Under the pieces are notes generated by a model. It was not told the DNA's origin. It made no database searches and worked only from the letters and a program-made list of their open reading frames with translations. Made by a program: the position numbers and the translations under genes. Source: Dipteronia dyeriana (taxonomy: Eukaryota > Streptophyta > Magnoliopsida > Sapindales > Sapindaceae). From it: a stretch of DNA of 64,000 nucleotides. The stretch lies in the NCBI GenBank assembly GCA_032871835.1, contig CM065297.1, forward strand, positions 29,211,598-29,275,597. Direction: 5' to 3'. Shown piece after piece: positions 12,674 to 24,162 of this stretch (the stretch's first letter is position 1; the number at the start of each line of letters is the position of its first letter).

Positions 12674-12691
12674 TGGCGCTAGAAGGAGAGG
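12674..12691 (+). other. Primer binding site of Gypsy-1
   Basis: TGGCGCTAGAAGGAGAGG, just after the 5' LTR, is identical to the 18 bases at 32,787-32,804 in Gypsy-2. The priming tRNA was not determined. Confidence 0.75.
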
Positions 12692-12755
12692 AGAACCTCC
12701 GATAGTATTTGGTTTACGTGATTTATTTTGAAAGAAGTTAACTAAATGCAACGCT

Positions 12756-14432
12756 ATGGACGCTGATAGAGACAGAAGTCCATCCCCTCGTAATGTTGAC
12801 ATGACTCATGATGTCAATGCATTAAATCATGTGGATGTTGCTGCCACAGGATAATATCCATCCTTAAGGACCCCGCTATCCAACAGACCTGACATTGTAA
12901 CATCTACATGCACAACCACTGGTATCTTCTTGGAAGCGTTCAAGCAGATCCAGGAGTCCTTGTAAAAAGTCATTAAAGATGCCACTAAGCATGGAATCAG
13001 CATATCAGCCATGACTAACCTGAGTTCGTTGTACCTATTTTCCACTCCAATCGTGGCCCATGATCCATAGGTGCGCTCTAAGATAGTAGCGGTCACTCCA
13101 AGAGCACCCCAGAAACCTGAAGGAGATAAGGAGGAACATTATGAAAAGAGGGGGCGTTCATACAGGAGAAGTGGTCGAGAAGGTTGGGAAGCAAGGGAAC
13201 ACCGGGAATCCATTTCATTGGAAGATGTGGAAAGGTATAATGGAGCGGAAACCTACCCCGAACGGGTGTATAGGTATGATGACCAGAGGAAAAGGTCCCG
13301 CTCTTATTCAAGTGAAGGTGAAACATCCCCTAGAAGGCATTGAAATCCAACCTCGGTGGTGAGTGACACCTTTGGTGCCTAGATCAATGGGAGTGTCCCT
13401 AGGGATCCATATTGGTTAACAATCCATCAGAGGTTTGACGAACTTGAAGAGCCAGAAGAGGAGTGAGAGATTCTCCTTAGAAGGATATAAACCCTGAGCG
13501 AAGGCAAAGCTTAGGAAACCCTCTGATCAGGAACTCTAGAAGCCCGTTTGCTAATTCAATAAGACAGGCCCATTTTTCGAAGAAATTTAGAATGCCGTAT
13601 ATGGAGGAGTTCAAAGCCAATACTGACCTGCATGAGCACGTAAGGAGGTACCAAAGTGCCATGGCATAGTATGATTACAATGACGCTCTCATGTGCCGCA
13701 TGTTCTCGTAAACTTTGGGAGGTCAGAGATTCAAATGGTTTGGCGGGCCATCCATAGGTTCCATTAGGACTTTTGGAGAATTAGTACAAGCTTTCACCAG
13801 GTAATTCATAGGAAATATCCAGCGAAAGAAGTCCATATCAGCCTTGTCTACTCTGAAGCAAAGGAAAAACGAGAAGTTGAAAGATTACCTGACCAGATTC
13901 TCACAAGAGGTGTCAAAAGTAGAAGACCCCAATGATGATGCAGTAGTGCCGGCGTTCATCAACATTCTACAACATAGCTATCTAACATTAAGCCTGAGGC
14001 AAAGAGGACTGACCATATACGTGAGCATGGTAGACCATGTCGGAGGATACGTCATGGTGGAGGAGGAACAACTAGCCCATGGTGGAGAACTTATACACGG
14101 GGGTCGGTCCGAAAGTTGCCAGAAGCACAAGGACGGTATCCCAAATAGTAGGGGCAAAGCGGGGCAGAAAGACAGTGGGGGAAAAGGTAAGGATGAACTA
14201 AGAGATGATGATAAAGGTGGTAGGCAATTCAAATGTGGTAGAAGATAAGAATCTGCACAAGAAACCTCCGAAACAAACAAGTTTTGCCAGAAAAGATACC
14301 ACCAAATACTGTAGGTTTCACCAAGAGAACGACCATGAAACCTTCAAGTGTTATCAGTTAGTGGACTACATAGAAAAGCTAACTAGAGAAGGACACCTCA
14401 AAGTAGAGAGGACCGGTGCAAGAACACCATGA
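12756..14432 (+). pseudogene. Gypsy-1 gag (decayed)
   Basis: The likely start is the ATG at 12,756 (MDADRDRSPSPRN). An arginine/glutamate-rich stretch follows (13,071-13,343), then the Retrotrans_gag core (about 13,570-14,060) with RMPYMEEFKANTDLHEHVRR, FKWFGGPSIGSI and LKDYLTRFSQEV. The end has a zinc-knuckle-like C-X2-H-X4-H-X4-C motif (YCRFHQENDHETFKCYQL, near 14,312-14,365). Stops include 13,709-13,711 and 13,802-13,804, both at codons that are also stops in Gypsy-2. A frame change separates the core from the knuckle. It is not functional. Confidence 0.85.
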
Positions 14433-14480
14433 TTAAAGAGCGAGATAGAAGCAAAAAGAGTCACAGGAGAGATCCAGGTA

Positions 14481-15199
14481 ATGGGGCAATTAATACCATC
14501 TTTGGAAGAACAAACACTGGGGGTAGAAGCTATAGACAGTCAGAGAAAACTGGAAGTAAATCTGTTGGGGCCTGATCAAAAGAGATCCAAACAAGGTTGG
14601 GATCCTATAATTTTCACCGAAGCATACGCACATGCATCAGAAGTAAGGTCAAACGATGCAATTTTAGTGCCGGTCCGCGTACGCTATAGGGAAGTAAGAA
14701 GGGTACTAATCAACAATGGAAGCACGATGGAGATATTAAGTGTGGAAGTGCTTGACCAACTTGGGCTGTAAAGAAGAGACCCCCAACCACTCAAAATCAC
14801 ACTTAGGGGCTCGGGGGAGTGAATGTGAGGTAAATAGGAACGGTGAAGCTACCTGTGGAGATCAGTAGCTTTCCTTGTACCAAGGCAGTGTTACTAGATT
14901 TTGTGGTTACGAACGTAAAGAATTGGCCATACAATGCCTTATTAGGTCAACCTTTCATGAACAAAACGAAAGCTGTGACGGCCATTTATACACTAATGGT
15001 GAAGTTTCCTACAGAAGCAGGAGTGGGAATCATGAAAAGCTCACAAGAATGGACAAAAGAGACAAATCTGGCTATATACAGGGAGAAAGTAGTGTCGAAG
15101 GTGATGCAATTGACTGCCCTTGATGAGTGTGAAGACCAGAAGATATATGACGCGGAAGTTAGGGCAGAAACTCTGACTTGGTTAGACCTGGACCCATGA
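14481..15199 (+). pseudogene. Gypsy-1 protease region
   Basis: Retropepsin-like region. The active-site motif reads L-I-N-N-G-S-T at about 14,706-14,726, where Gypsy-2 has L-I-D-N-G-S-S. The catalytic aspartate is therefore Asn (codon AAC at 14,712-14,714), which would kill cleavage by itself. The flanking family block (LLGQPFMNKTKAVTAIY, 14,940-14,990) is recognisable after a frame change. Confidence 0.75.
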
Positions 15200-15419
15200 T
15201 AGACACCTCCGGAAGACGGGAAAAGTCAGGAAGATGAACTGACCATAGAGGTTGCAGTTGATAACCACAATCACGAAAAAACAGTAAGGCTCGCGGCTCG
15301 ACTGACAAATACAAGTGCAGGATGGGATAGTCAAACTACTGAAGGAATATGAAGACGTGTTTACGTAGAAATAAGAGGATATGCTGGGAATCGATCCAAA
15401 GATAATCTCGCACTATTTA

Positions 15420-17291
15420 ACAGTCGACCCCGACTGTAAGCCAGTTGTTCAGAAAAAAAGATAGTTTAACCCGGAGAGAAGCAATGTGATCAATGAAGAA
15501 GTAGAAAATTTGTTGGCAACAAGATCTATAAGGGAAGTAAAGTACCCAGAGTGGGTGGCCAACGTGGTGCTGGTCAAAAAGAAGAATGGCCAGTGGAGGA
15601 TATGCATGGATTTCACCGATCTCAACAAAGCATGTCCAAAGGATAGCTTCCCTCTGTCTCGCATTGATCAGTTAGTGGATGCAACGACTGGTCATGAGTT
15701 GTTAAGCTTTATGGATACATACTCGGGGTATAACCAGATCCGGATGTTAGAACCTGACGAGGACAAGATGCCCTTTACCACCGACCAGAGGCTATATTGC
15801 TACAAAGTCATGCCCTTTGGTCTCAAAAATGTCGGGGCAACTTACCAGAGGCTGTTAAACAAGATGTTTGCTCGATAGATCGGTAGAAGCATGGAAGTAT
15901 ATGTGGATGATATGCTGACAAAAAGCATAACGTCAGAAGAACATCCAAGAGATCTTAGGGAAACATTCAAAGTGCTATGAAGGTTTGGTATGAAGCTTAA
16001 CCAAAAAAGTGCGGCTTTGGAGTGCCTTCAGGGAGAATCCTAGGGTTCCAAGTTCACTATAGGGGAATTGAAGTCAACCCAAAAAAAATAAAGGTGTTAG
16101 AGGAAATAAGGTCCCCACAAACATTAAAAGAGATCCAGAGGCCAACGGGGTACTTGAAATCCCTGAACCGATTCATAAGTAAATCAACTAAAAAATGCCT
16201 TCCCTTTTCTAAGACAATTAAGAAGGGTAAGAGGGTGGAATGGAATACAGAGTGCGAACAAGCCTTCAAAAGGATTAAAGAATATCTGGGGAAAGCACTG
16301 ATTCTATCCAAACCCCATGAAAGAGAAGTGCTTTATATATACATGTCTGTACCGCTTGTAGCAACAGGTTCAGTACTGATCAGACTTGATGAGGGGGTAC
16401 AAAAGCTAGTGTATTATATGAACAAAGCTTTGTTAACAGCCGAGACAAGGTATTCACCGGCCGAGCAGATGGTGTTGGCTCTTGTAACTACAGCAAGGAA
16501 GCTAAGGCCATATTTCCAAGCCCATAGGATTGAGGTCTATACGGATTGTCCATTGAAGCAAATCCTATCCAAACCGGGGTGTCCAGAAGACTAACTTAAA
16601 GGGCTGTGGAGTTGAGCGAGTTTAAGATAGCATACATGTCGAGAGCTATAATAAAGGGGAAATTCGTGGCTGACATGATCACAGAATTCGCTGAACCAAA
16701 CAACGAGGTAATCAGGATGTTGAAAGAGAATGACGAGTTTTCGTGGAAACAACATATAGATGGGTTGTCAAACACGCATGGCAATGAGGCTGAGATAGTT
16801 ATATCTACCCAGAATGTGATCAGGTAGAATGTGCCCTGTGGTTTGACTTCAAAGCCACCAACAACATGGCCAAGTACGAGGCACTTTTGATAGGGCTCAG
16901 AGTTTGCACGGCTTTAGGGGCAGATGAACTAGAAATATTCAGTGACTCACAAATGGTTGTAAACCAAGTTTTGGATGAATATCAAGCCAAGGATAAAAAC
17001 ATGGTCGCATACTTGGGGGTGGCCAAAATGTTGTTAGGAAGATTCAAAACGTACAGGATTACCCATTTACCGAAGGAGAAGAATAAAAAGGTAAATGCTT
17101 TGTTGAAATTAGCATCAGCTACTATCGTTGTACATTCAAAGACTATCCCAGTCGCCAATCTTAAAAGGCCAATCATCGAGAACCAAAAAGAGACGTTGGA
17201 GACATGTGTGATTGAAGGAGACCAAATCACTTATATGACCCTGATCAGGGACTATCTGGAGAATGGAACACCATCAATAGAGGTAACATAA
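15420..17291 (+). pseudogene. Gypsy-1 reverse transcriptase, RNase H and archaeal-type RNase H
   Basis: RT runs from about 15,420 with WVANVVLVKKKNGQWRICMD, DLNKACPKDSFPLSRIDQLV and MPFGLKNVGATYQRL. A stop follows at about 15,876-15,878, then the catalytic YVDD motif (near 15,899-15,912). After a frameshift near 15,965-16,020 the thumb and connection follow (16,022-16,320), then RNase H (RYSPAEQMVLALV). The second RNase H is split between 16,606-16,827 and 16,866-17,291 and shows AKYEALLIGLRVC and LEIFSDSQMVVNQV. This second, archaeal-type RNase H is diagnostic of the Tat lineage. Confidence 0.85.
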
Positions 17292-18465
17292 GTGAAACAC
17301 CTCAGATACAGAGCTACAAGGTATTCAATAGTCGGGGGAGAACTATACAGGAGAGGATTCTCAAAAGCCCTACAAAGATGTGTTTGCCCAATGGAGGGCA
17401 GGTGAATATTAAAGAGTATCCACAGAGGAGTATGGGGAAATCACTCATGAGGTAAAAACTTGGCACACGAAACTCTCAAACAAGGCTTTTATTGGCCAAC
17501 CTTATTCCAAGACGCCCAAGCAGTCGTAGACCGATGTAAGGGTTGCCAAATGATAGCTAATGACATAAAGAGGCCTCTTGAGCAGTTGAAGAGTCTGTCA
17601 TCACCTTGGCCATTCGTCATGTGAGGGTTAGACTTGATCGGCCCGATGCCAGCTGCAACCAAAGGTAAGGCAAAGCACGCTATTGTGGTTGTAGATTACT
17701 TCACCAAATGGGTCAAGGCAGAAGCGCTAGTATGCATAACCGAAGCCAATACAACGAGTTACTTCAAGAAGAATGTCATCTACCGGTTTGGAATCCCACA
17801 CACAATAATCACGGATAATGGATCTCAGTTTGACAATGACAATTTCAGACATATGTACCGATATTTTGACATAAAACATTATTATGCCACACCAGTGCAC
17901 CCTCAGACCAATGGTTAGACAGAAGCGGTAAACAAGATAATCAAGCACACCCTGAAGGCAAAGCTAGATGCCAAAAAAGGGAACTGGGCGGACAAGCTAC
18001 ATGAAATTTTATGGGCATTCGAACCACAGAGAGGACTTCGACAGGGGAAACCTCTTATTCACTAACGCTTGGGACATAAGCAGTGATCCCGGTTAAAGTA
18101 ATTCATAACTCACCAAGTGTGCATCTTTTCCATCCCGAGTCAAACACTTGTATTCTAGAACAGAACTTAAACGATTTGGAAGAAAAAAAAAGATATGTCA
18201 AGAGTAAGGATCGCGACCTATCAGCAAAAGGTCTCTAGATACTATAACTCATATGTCCGAATCAGGAGATTCCAACTTGGAGATCTAGTTCTGAGAAGGG
18301 TGTCACTCAACACCAGAGATAAGTCAGCTGAGGCTCTGGCAGACAAATTGGAAGGTCGGTACAAGGTGGTCGGATTGGCTGGGCATGGGGCGTACCGCCT
18401 TGCCCGATCAGAATGAAGTGAGTTACCCAGGCCATGCAATGCTCAATACCTAAAAGTGTTCTACT
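17292..18465 (+). pseudogene. Gypsy-1 integrase (decayed)
   Basis: The zinc-binding H/C motifs (near 17,420-17,560, QMIANDIKRP), the core with GLDLIGPMP (17,630), ITDNGSQFDN (17,812-17,840) and HPQTNG followed by a stop (17,918), and the C-terminal domain (18,195-18,416, RRFQLGDLVLRRVSLNTRDK) are all readable. The D, D, E positions are present but separated by stops, such as the one just before GLDLIG near 17,622. It would have carried out cDNA insertion. Confidence 0.85.
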
Positions 18466-19287
18466 CTTAAGTGTCCCTTAGTTCTTCTTGTTTGTCCTTA
18501 TTTATTTAGAGAGTGATTTTATTTTGTTAGTTAATTATTTTGTGTTTCCGTTTAAGCATTCAATAAAAGCCCCTTCGAGGGAACAATTTCAAAAATCAAG
18601 AATAGTGTTCAAAAACCTTGTTTTTGTATACAAATGCAATCTCGAGGCACCAAGAAATAGCACGGTGTCAGTGTCGCAAAGACAATGTACACTCACCAAG
18701 ACTAGTTAGGTGTAATAAATCACCGCTAGGGTGCCTTTAGGTCATAAACGCCTGATGGGATGAACCAAAAGTTGAACAAAAGATAAGTATTTTTACTTAA
18801 AAACAAGCGCAATCGAGGCACCTGTTAAGTTAGTAAAATATAAGATGCCCTGTTGCAATGAATCTTGATCAACGGACTATTGGAAGACATCTCAATGACT
18901 TAGTTAACAGATAAAAGACAAGAGTCTACTGAAATCGAAAGGTAAGCAAGCAAAAGGTAATTCGGAAGGCACTCACAAAAATTCTTTTGTTAAAAATCAT
19001 ACGAACCCACTCAGATGGGCTAGCAGCCTTGGGCCCCTTCCAATAACCATCACCAATGCACCCTTCACAGGCTGACATGGAGCAAAGCATGAAGAGGGGG
19101 TCAGCTCAAAAATTACCTGAGTGAGGGGACCCAGAAGTTGGAAGTCGAGAACCACCGACGGAATGGGTCGGTCAGAAACAGAGGTAGCTAGAAGTGTCAT
19201 AGAAAGGGTCAGACCAGCAGTGTTTGGCGTTTGCAAAACTACAAAACTCTCTCCAACTTTAGGGGCAACCTCAGAAGCTTCACAATC

Positions 19288-19324
<37 letters not shown>

Positions 19325-19424
19325 TTGGGGAGGACTTGACCTTCACTGACACCATCATTATGAAAGGATCCAGGCGTTGTAGGAGTGGGAATACCTCTAG
19401 GCTGAATGGCTTGAGCATCCTCAA
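18466..19424. other. Gypsy-1 3' non-coding region
   Basis: Downstream of integrase I see no sense-strand gene. Phrases resembling AATCGAGGCACC recur near 18,640 and 18,808. The right end contains the C homopolymer. Confidence 0.5.
19289..19322 (+). repeat. 34-base poly-C tract
   Basis: An uninterrupted run of C at 19,289-19,322, then CTCTTGGGG. It lies at the 3' end of the antisense ORF region of Gypsy-1, so it is poly-G in that sense. Its length may not be exact in the assembly. Confidence 0.9.
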
Positions 19425-20450
19425 CTAGTGGAACTTCAGCACTGGCCCAAGCATTTTTTCCTCCGAGACATCCAGTAGGTTTCCATCAATAAATAGCTCA
19501 TCTAAGTTACACTCCTCATCATCGGAGTCTAAGTCTGTGAAAACTATCTGGCGTTTCACCAACAACTCCATGGAAGTCTTCCCCGAACGATATGTTGGGA
19601 GCCCCGCAGGAGAACGATCGGGCTTAATTTGAGAAGACGAAGGACAAGTAGAAGGAATTATAGCTTCGGTGGCCTCTATTGGTTTGGATGGGGCAGCGCA
19701 AGATGTCGAGACCACCTGATCATCCTTTTTCTTTGACCGTCGTTCCCTAAGAATCGGCTCAGTTAAGGTCCCATGATAATCCTCCTCCTCCTCATCATCA
19801 TCCAAAATAATGGGGGCAACCTCTGATCGGGAGGGTAATGGATCATCATCACCAGGGATTTCTCCTCTTTTATGAACAGTTTCGAGGGTAGAAGATCCCT
19901 CCACTATCTTGGCCATATTGTCATCAGATTTGACTCTATGGGATTTACCCTAACTTGGCTCCTCTCGACCTTACTTGTCCCTAGTGGGCCTATCCCGGCT
20001 TGATCTTTCCCTACTGGACCTCTCACGGTCAGACCTCTTTATGGAGGAATGCACTCGACTAGACCTATCTCTAGACGATCCCCTCTGACCACTTCGATAG
20101 GGAGGGGCATCACGACCGCTTGCCATAGCCTGGTCAGTAGAAACCGTCAGGAAGTCATGATCAGACTCATACACATGCTCTACTAAATCATGTTCTGGAT
20201 GAGCAATGCATTAAGCCCCTTGGTCAGCAGCTGTTTTCCAGCTCAGCCTGCTCACCAGCGACGATGTCCATTTCATATACTGAAAAGGAAGGCATTACAG
20301 GAAGTAATGAGCAATAACAATAACAATAAGCCACCATCAGGAAAACTCAGAAATAGAAACTTACTACGTTTGCGCCGAGCGGATATCTCAAGAATGAGGC
20401 ACAATTCAACCAACTTTCTCTCTCTCTGAGTACAAACTGTGACAGTCTCT
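19425..20450 (-). pseudogene. Gypsy-1 antisense ORF, truncated
   Basis: Reading the minus strand from 20,450: a short exon with REKLVELCLILEISARRKR ends at a donor GTAAGTTTC (20,364). An 85-nt intron (20,364-20,280) with a CTTTTCAG acceptor follows. The next exon starts at 20,279 with YEMDIVAGEQAELENSC. Further down are an Arg/Ser-rich block (20,174-19,971) and an acidic block (19,916-19,425, with DDDEEEEDY). The exon before and after the intron, the intron place and the phase match Gypsy-2. The N-terminal Transposase_28-like part is lost with the element's 3' end. The product's role is unknown. Confidence 0.65.
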
Positions 20451-20572
20451 GATCTCCCAAGGAGTCTGGGCTACCTTGACAATTGTATTATGATCAACCA
20501 TGTAATGATTTAATTATAAACATTCATACATGCAATCAGAAGCAATTGAATTCGATTATACCATACAAAAAT

Positions 20573-20585
20573 GGCTCGGATACCA
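20573..20585 (-). other. Primer binding site of the minus-strand Copia
   Basis: On the minus strand TGGTATCCGAGCC follows the 5' LTR after 3 nt. It matches the plant initiator-methionine tRNA site TGGTATCAGAGC with one change, and it fixes the element's orientation. Confidence 0.85.
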
Positions 20586-20588
20586 TTT

Positions 20589-22406
20589 TGTTGGTGCCTA
20601 GGTTTACAGATTGCGCAGCGGAAGAGTTTTAAATTTTTTTATTGTAATCACAAACTAATCCATTTGTACAATATAAATGAAAAAAATACGAAGGAGATGA
20701 AACTATTTCATACCAGCGTTTGAAGGTTCCTTCTTTCTTTTTCAATTTGCTTCCTAATTAGAACTACAAGATCTTTTCGGCTATATCCCGCGATTGAAAA
20801 CAGCGTGTGGGCATGTCACGGTACTCATGAACTTTAATGGAGGTCAAAAAAATAATGAAAACAATACTTGTTTTCTATGTATGGAATACGACCACCATGA
20901 ATCAAAAAACAATATTTATTTATTTATTTCCTTTTTTTTTCTCTGGCCGCACACCACACCTCTCATTTTCTTCTTTTGGCTTCACGCACACAAATTGCCA
21001 CCTTGCAATTGAGATTTGTGCGTTTTGTCGACCTTAATCAGTTTTTCAAAAAACAAATATGTTACATATATTTATCTTTTAACTGATAGCTTTAAATTAA
21101 TTAATCCTTTTTAAAATATCTAATATCTATAAGGATAATTAATAACTTAGAATTTAAACTTTTTAAATTCAAATTTGATATTTAATTTAATAAAAATAAA
21201 ATAATTAAATTATCTTATATGTATTCGAAATTAAATATCAATCAATATCCTTCAACTAATGATTGATCACATAATTAAATAATCTTATTATTTAGTCAAT
21301 TTAATCACTAATATTCATTAATTAAATAATCTCATTATTCAATTAATTTCTAAATAAACATGTGTCACTTTCGTAACACAGTTAATTGGACAATCCAATT
21401 AATCAACCGTGACCCTTGTTACCTTAATCAATTGGGCTAATAAGGGGACCTAATGGACCTACAGTATTTTGAACTCTAATAATCATTAGAAATAATTATA
21501 TAAACTCATTAATTAATATATCATGATTATTAACTTCGGTGTTATTCCACTAAAAACTTGAAGCTGCACACTCTCAACTTTAGATGTTTTTACACAAACC
21601 AATAACTTTCGATGCACATCGATATAGCTATTACATATGGTATGATCCACTTCAAGTAGTTCATAATTAGAGATGGGTCATAATATCCGTTATACCCCTC
21701 TAATTATATATTTGCAATAAGTACCATTGATTCTCTAATGAACAATAAATCTTACATTCCTTACGGAATTAGAAGAGCGTCCATAATGTTCAAGCCCTGA
21801 ATCAACCCTTAAGGGAACTACCATTTACATCTCATAAGAAGGAGTGGATTCCACTATTGTGTACAAACCTTCATAGCCACAAGCCAAACCGCAATCATAA
21901 CATACGGAGCATATTGATCGGGAATGCAACTTTGACCTCACCCATGATATATTAAAGACCACGATCTAACCAGAAGAAGTCGATAAGACACTCAAGATTA
22001 AGATCGCTCACATATAGTCATCATTGGTTGATATATATGAATCTCATCGTGAAACGGGTCTTATTGAGAGATTCATACAGATCGTGGCTCATACAGGTGC
22101 CTCCATTCTCAAATCATCATATGAATGATCTATGATAAGATCACCGTACATTATGGAATAGACCGTAACTGTAGATTAACCACAAATAAAGCACCCAGTT
22201 TTATTTGCTTTAGATTGCTCTTTTCAAAGTAAATCTATCTGCATATGACATTCATATACTCAATTCGAAATTACATCTAGCAATCTTGAATGTTAAGTAC
22301 GCATGTTATTTAAAAGTATGAAACAATTTGATTGAATCAATTACTTCTTTTCTTTATGTTCAATTCACATTTACAAGTTACAAGCTTTAAGGTAAAAACC
22401 CCAACA
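20589..22406 (-). repeat. 5' LTR of the minus-strand Copia
   Basis: 1,818 bp. On the minus strand it starts TGTTGGGGTTTTTACC and ends TAGGCACCAACA. It is homologous to 5,124-6,907 but visibly diverged. Confidence 0.85.
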
Positions 22407-22411
22407 AAAGC

Positions 22412-23039
22412 AACCTCACAACAATTAAAATAATTTGGTCAACAATAATTTCTACATTACAACAAGCCCTATAATATAAGTCTTGAACATCTTCAAGTCA
22501 ATCCAAGGCTTGTAGAAACATCTAACCGAAGATTGATTACTTGACTCTACTCTTATTTAAAGTGATGTAGTTGCACACACTCACTTGCATGCATTGTATT
22601 TTTGTTTACACGATTTGAATGATTCATTGTATGCCATTCATCAGGTCCACACTTGCACATTTTGCATATAGGATAGTGTGTTGTGTTTGCCTAGAAAAGA
22701 GGATTTTCCTCTTTACTGCAATATAGGTCGTTGGCTATGTATCTGCCTCCGCCATGGTCCCAACAGCTGTTAGTTCCAGAAGTTGCATGCTTTGGGGACT
22801 GCATCCTATGCATTTGTTTGCACGTCAGTCCTTGTCGCGGTATTTACCAGTAGACCCCTTTTGCCTATACCGTGGCATGTGCTCTTACATACACAGTGGC
22901 CCCCACCGTGGTGTTGTTCAGATGGTACACCATTGCATGCACTGTGATCTGGACAACTTGCCCGAGCCGCGGTCCAACCAACGATAATGACGGGATTTTG
23001 TTGTTGTTTTTTAAAATAGCATCATTCCGTCTAGGGATT

Positions 23040-23079
<40 letters not shown>

Positions 23080-24015
23080 CTTTCCCCTTCTTTCCCTCTT
23101 AAGAGCTTCGAAATCCATTTTCTCTCATTTCTTTTAGAGCTCAAGAGCAACTTGCAAGTAAAGAAAACAAGAACCAATTTTTATTGTCCAAAACCCAATC
23201 GCCCATCATTCATTCATGATTCAAGCATCATCTAGCTTCATCTATGATGTTTCTAAGCATGGGTCTTCATCTACATAATTGACTTGGTAAGTCGAATATC
23301 ATATTCATTCTAACTTGGTAAGTAGAACATCATCTTCATTCATTCTCATGTTCTTGCTTAACAAGAAACCTCTTTTATGACTTGTTTGCATTTAGATTAA
23401 GATTCTATTTATAAGTTGAGGTTTTTGCATGTTGATTTGTTGGATGAATGTATTGTGATAGCTATTGCATCTAGGAATATTTTTCATTTCATATAGCTAA
23501 GTTGTATGCATGTCATATAGTAATATGATATCTATTAATGTTTTAAATGTCATCATTAATTCCTAGATAAGTATTAAATGTGTTAACCTGGCATTTGTGC
23601 ACTTAGAATATCTTTCATATTCACTTTATATTGTATATCTCTTCTTTAATGGTTAAGTCTTGTATTTACCATGGGTAGAATACAAGCAATAACCGATTAT
23701 TGCTATTAAAGGCTTGCAGGTAGCAAAAACGGATTAGTAACCGTATAGATGTGATGTGGTCAACCTAGGCTATAATCGGTTTTACAAATAGTGGATTTGG
23801 GGGCTCGATTGGCTAGCTTAAGCTAATCCTCTGGTTTTTACCTTGTTGAAGGTTTTTCACGTAAATTCAAGTGTTATTTACTTTCTGCGCCTTTACTTGA
23901 ATTTATTGTATGTTTGTTGCGGTGTGTTTATTTTAAGTAATATTGAATAATAAAAAAAGATTGGTAATTGATTCGATTAAAACATATTCATCCCCCTTCT
24001 ATGTTATTTAGACAC
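22412..24015. other. Non-coding, possible solo LTR
   Basis: No gene is supported. The segment 23,830-24,015 looks like the 3' part of a plant LTR: TTGTTGAAGGTTTTTCACG, a pyrimidine-rich phrase with TTTACTTTCTGCGCC, then TTCATCCCCCTTCTATG and an ACACA end. No primer site follows. The left border is not clear. It may continue to the left of the Copia insertion (4,837-5,118). Confidence 0.3.
23042..23078. repeat. (TG)n microsatellite
   Basis: About 18 uninterrupted TG units. Confidence 0.95.
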
Positions 24016-24162
24016 ACATTGAAGTTAATTTCAAAAATGAGTCAAAATCATGAGACAAATTTGGTTGTAAAAAATAAAGTTTTAAATTAATTTTTATTAG
24101 AAGAACAAAATCATTATATATATAAATAGACTTTAAATTAACTATATTATCTATATTTTTTT

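Larger units (their letters stand above)
11869..20460 (+). mobile_element. Gypsy-1: Ty3/Gypsy Tat-type element, 3' truncated
   Basis: It is inserted in the leader of the minus-strand Copia. Order: 5' LTR (11,869-12,671), primer site (12,674-12,691), gag, protease, RT, RNase H, a second archaeal-type RNase H, integrase, then a 3' region with antisense ORFs. This domain order, especially the second RNase H before integrase, marks the Tat lineage. The sequence stops matching Gypsy-2 near 20,460, inside the antisense ORF, and Copia leader resumes by about 20,500, so the 3' LTR is lost and no target duplication can be shown. Many stops and frameshifts are present. It is clearly diverged from Gypsy-2 but shares its LTR core and the same 18-base primer site. 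Confidence 0.85.
5124..22406 (-). mobile_element. Ty1/Copia retrotransposon (-) split by a nested Gypsy
   Basis: On the minus strand the order is 5' LTR (22,406-20,589), initiator-Met-type primer site (20,585-20,573), leader, an inserted Gypsy element (about 20,460-11,869), gag, integrase, RT and RNase H (about 10,110-6,920), purine tract and 3' LTR (6,907-5,124). The left flank AAAAC (5,119-5,123) and right flank AAAGC (22,407-22,411) agree at 4 of 5 bases, consistent with an old target duplication. Without the Gypsy insert the element would be about 8.7 kb. The two LTRs differ at many sites with indels, so the insertion looks much older than Gypsy-2. All coding parts carry stops. Confidence 0.85.

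Noticed and set aside
12827..13096. Minus-strand ORFs opposite Gypsy-1 gag
   Set aside because: They are opposite-strand shadows of the decayed gag, without family resemblance.
19121..19428. ORFs with polyproline or polyglycine runs
   Set aside because: They are translations of the 34-base C tract, not genes.
22754..23235. Three overlapping ORFs near 22.8-23.2 kb
   Set aside because: They run through a (TG)n tract, give low-complexity Cys/Val products and have no recognisable domain.
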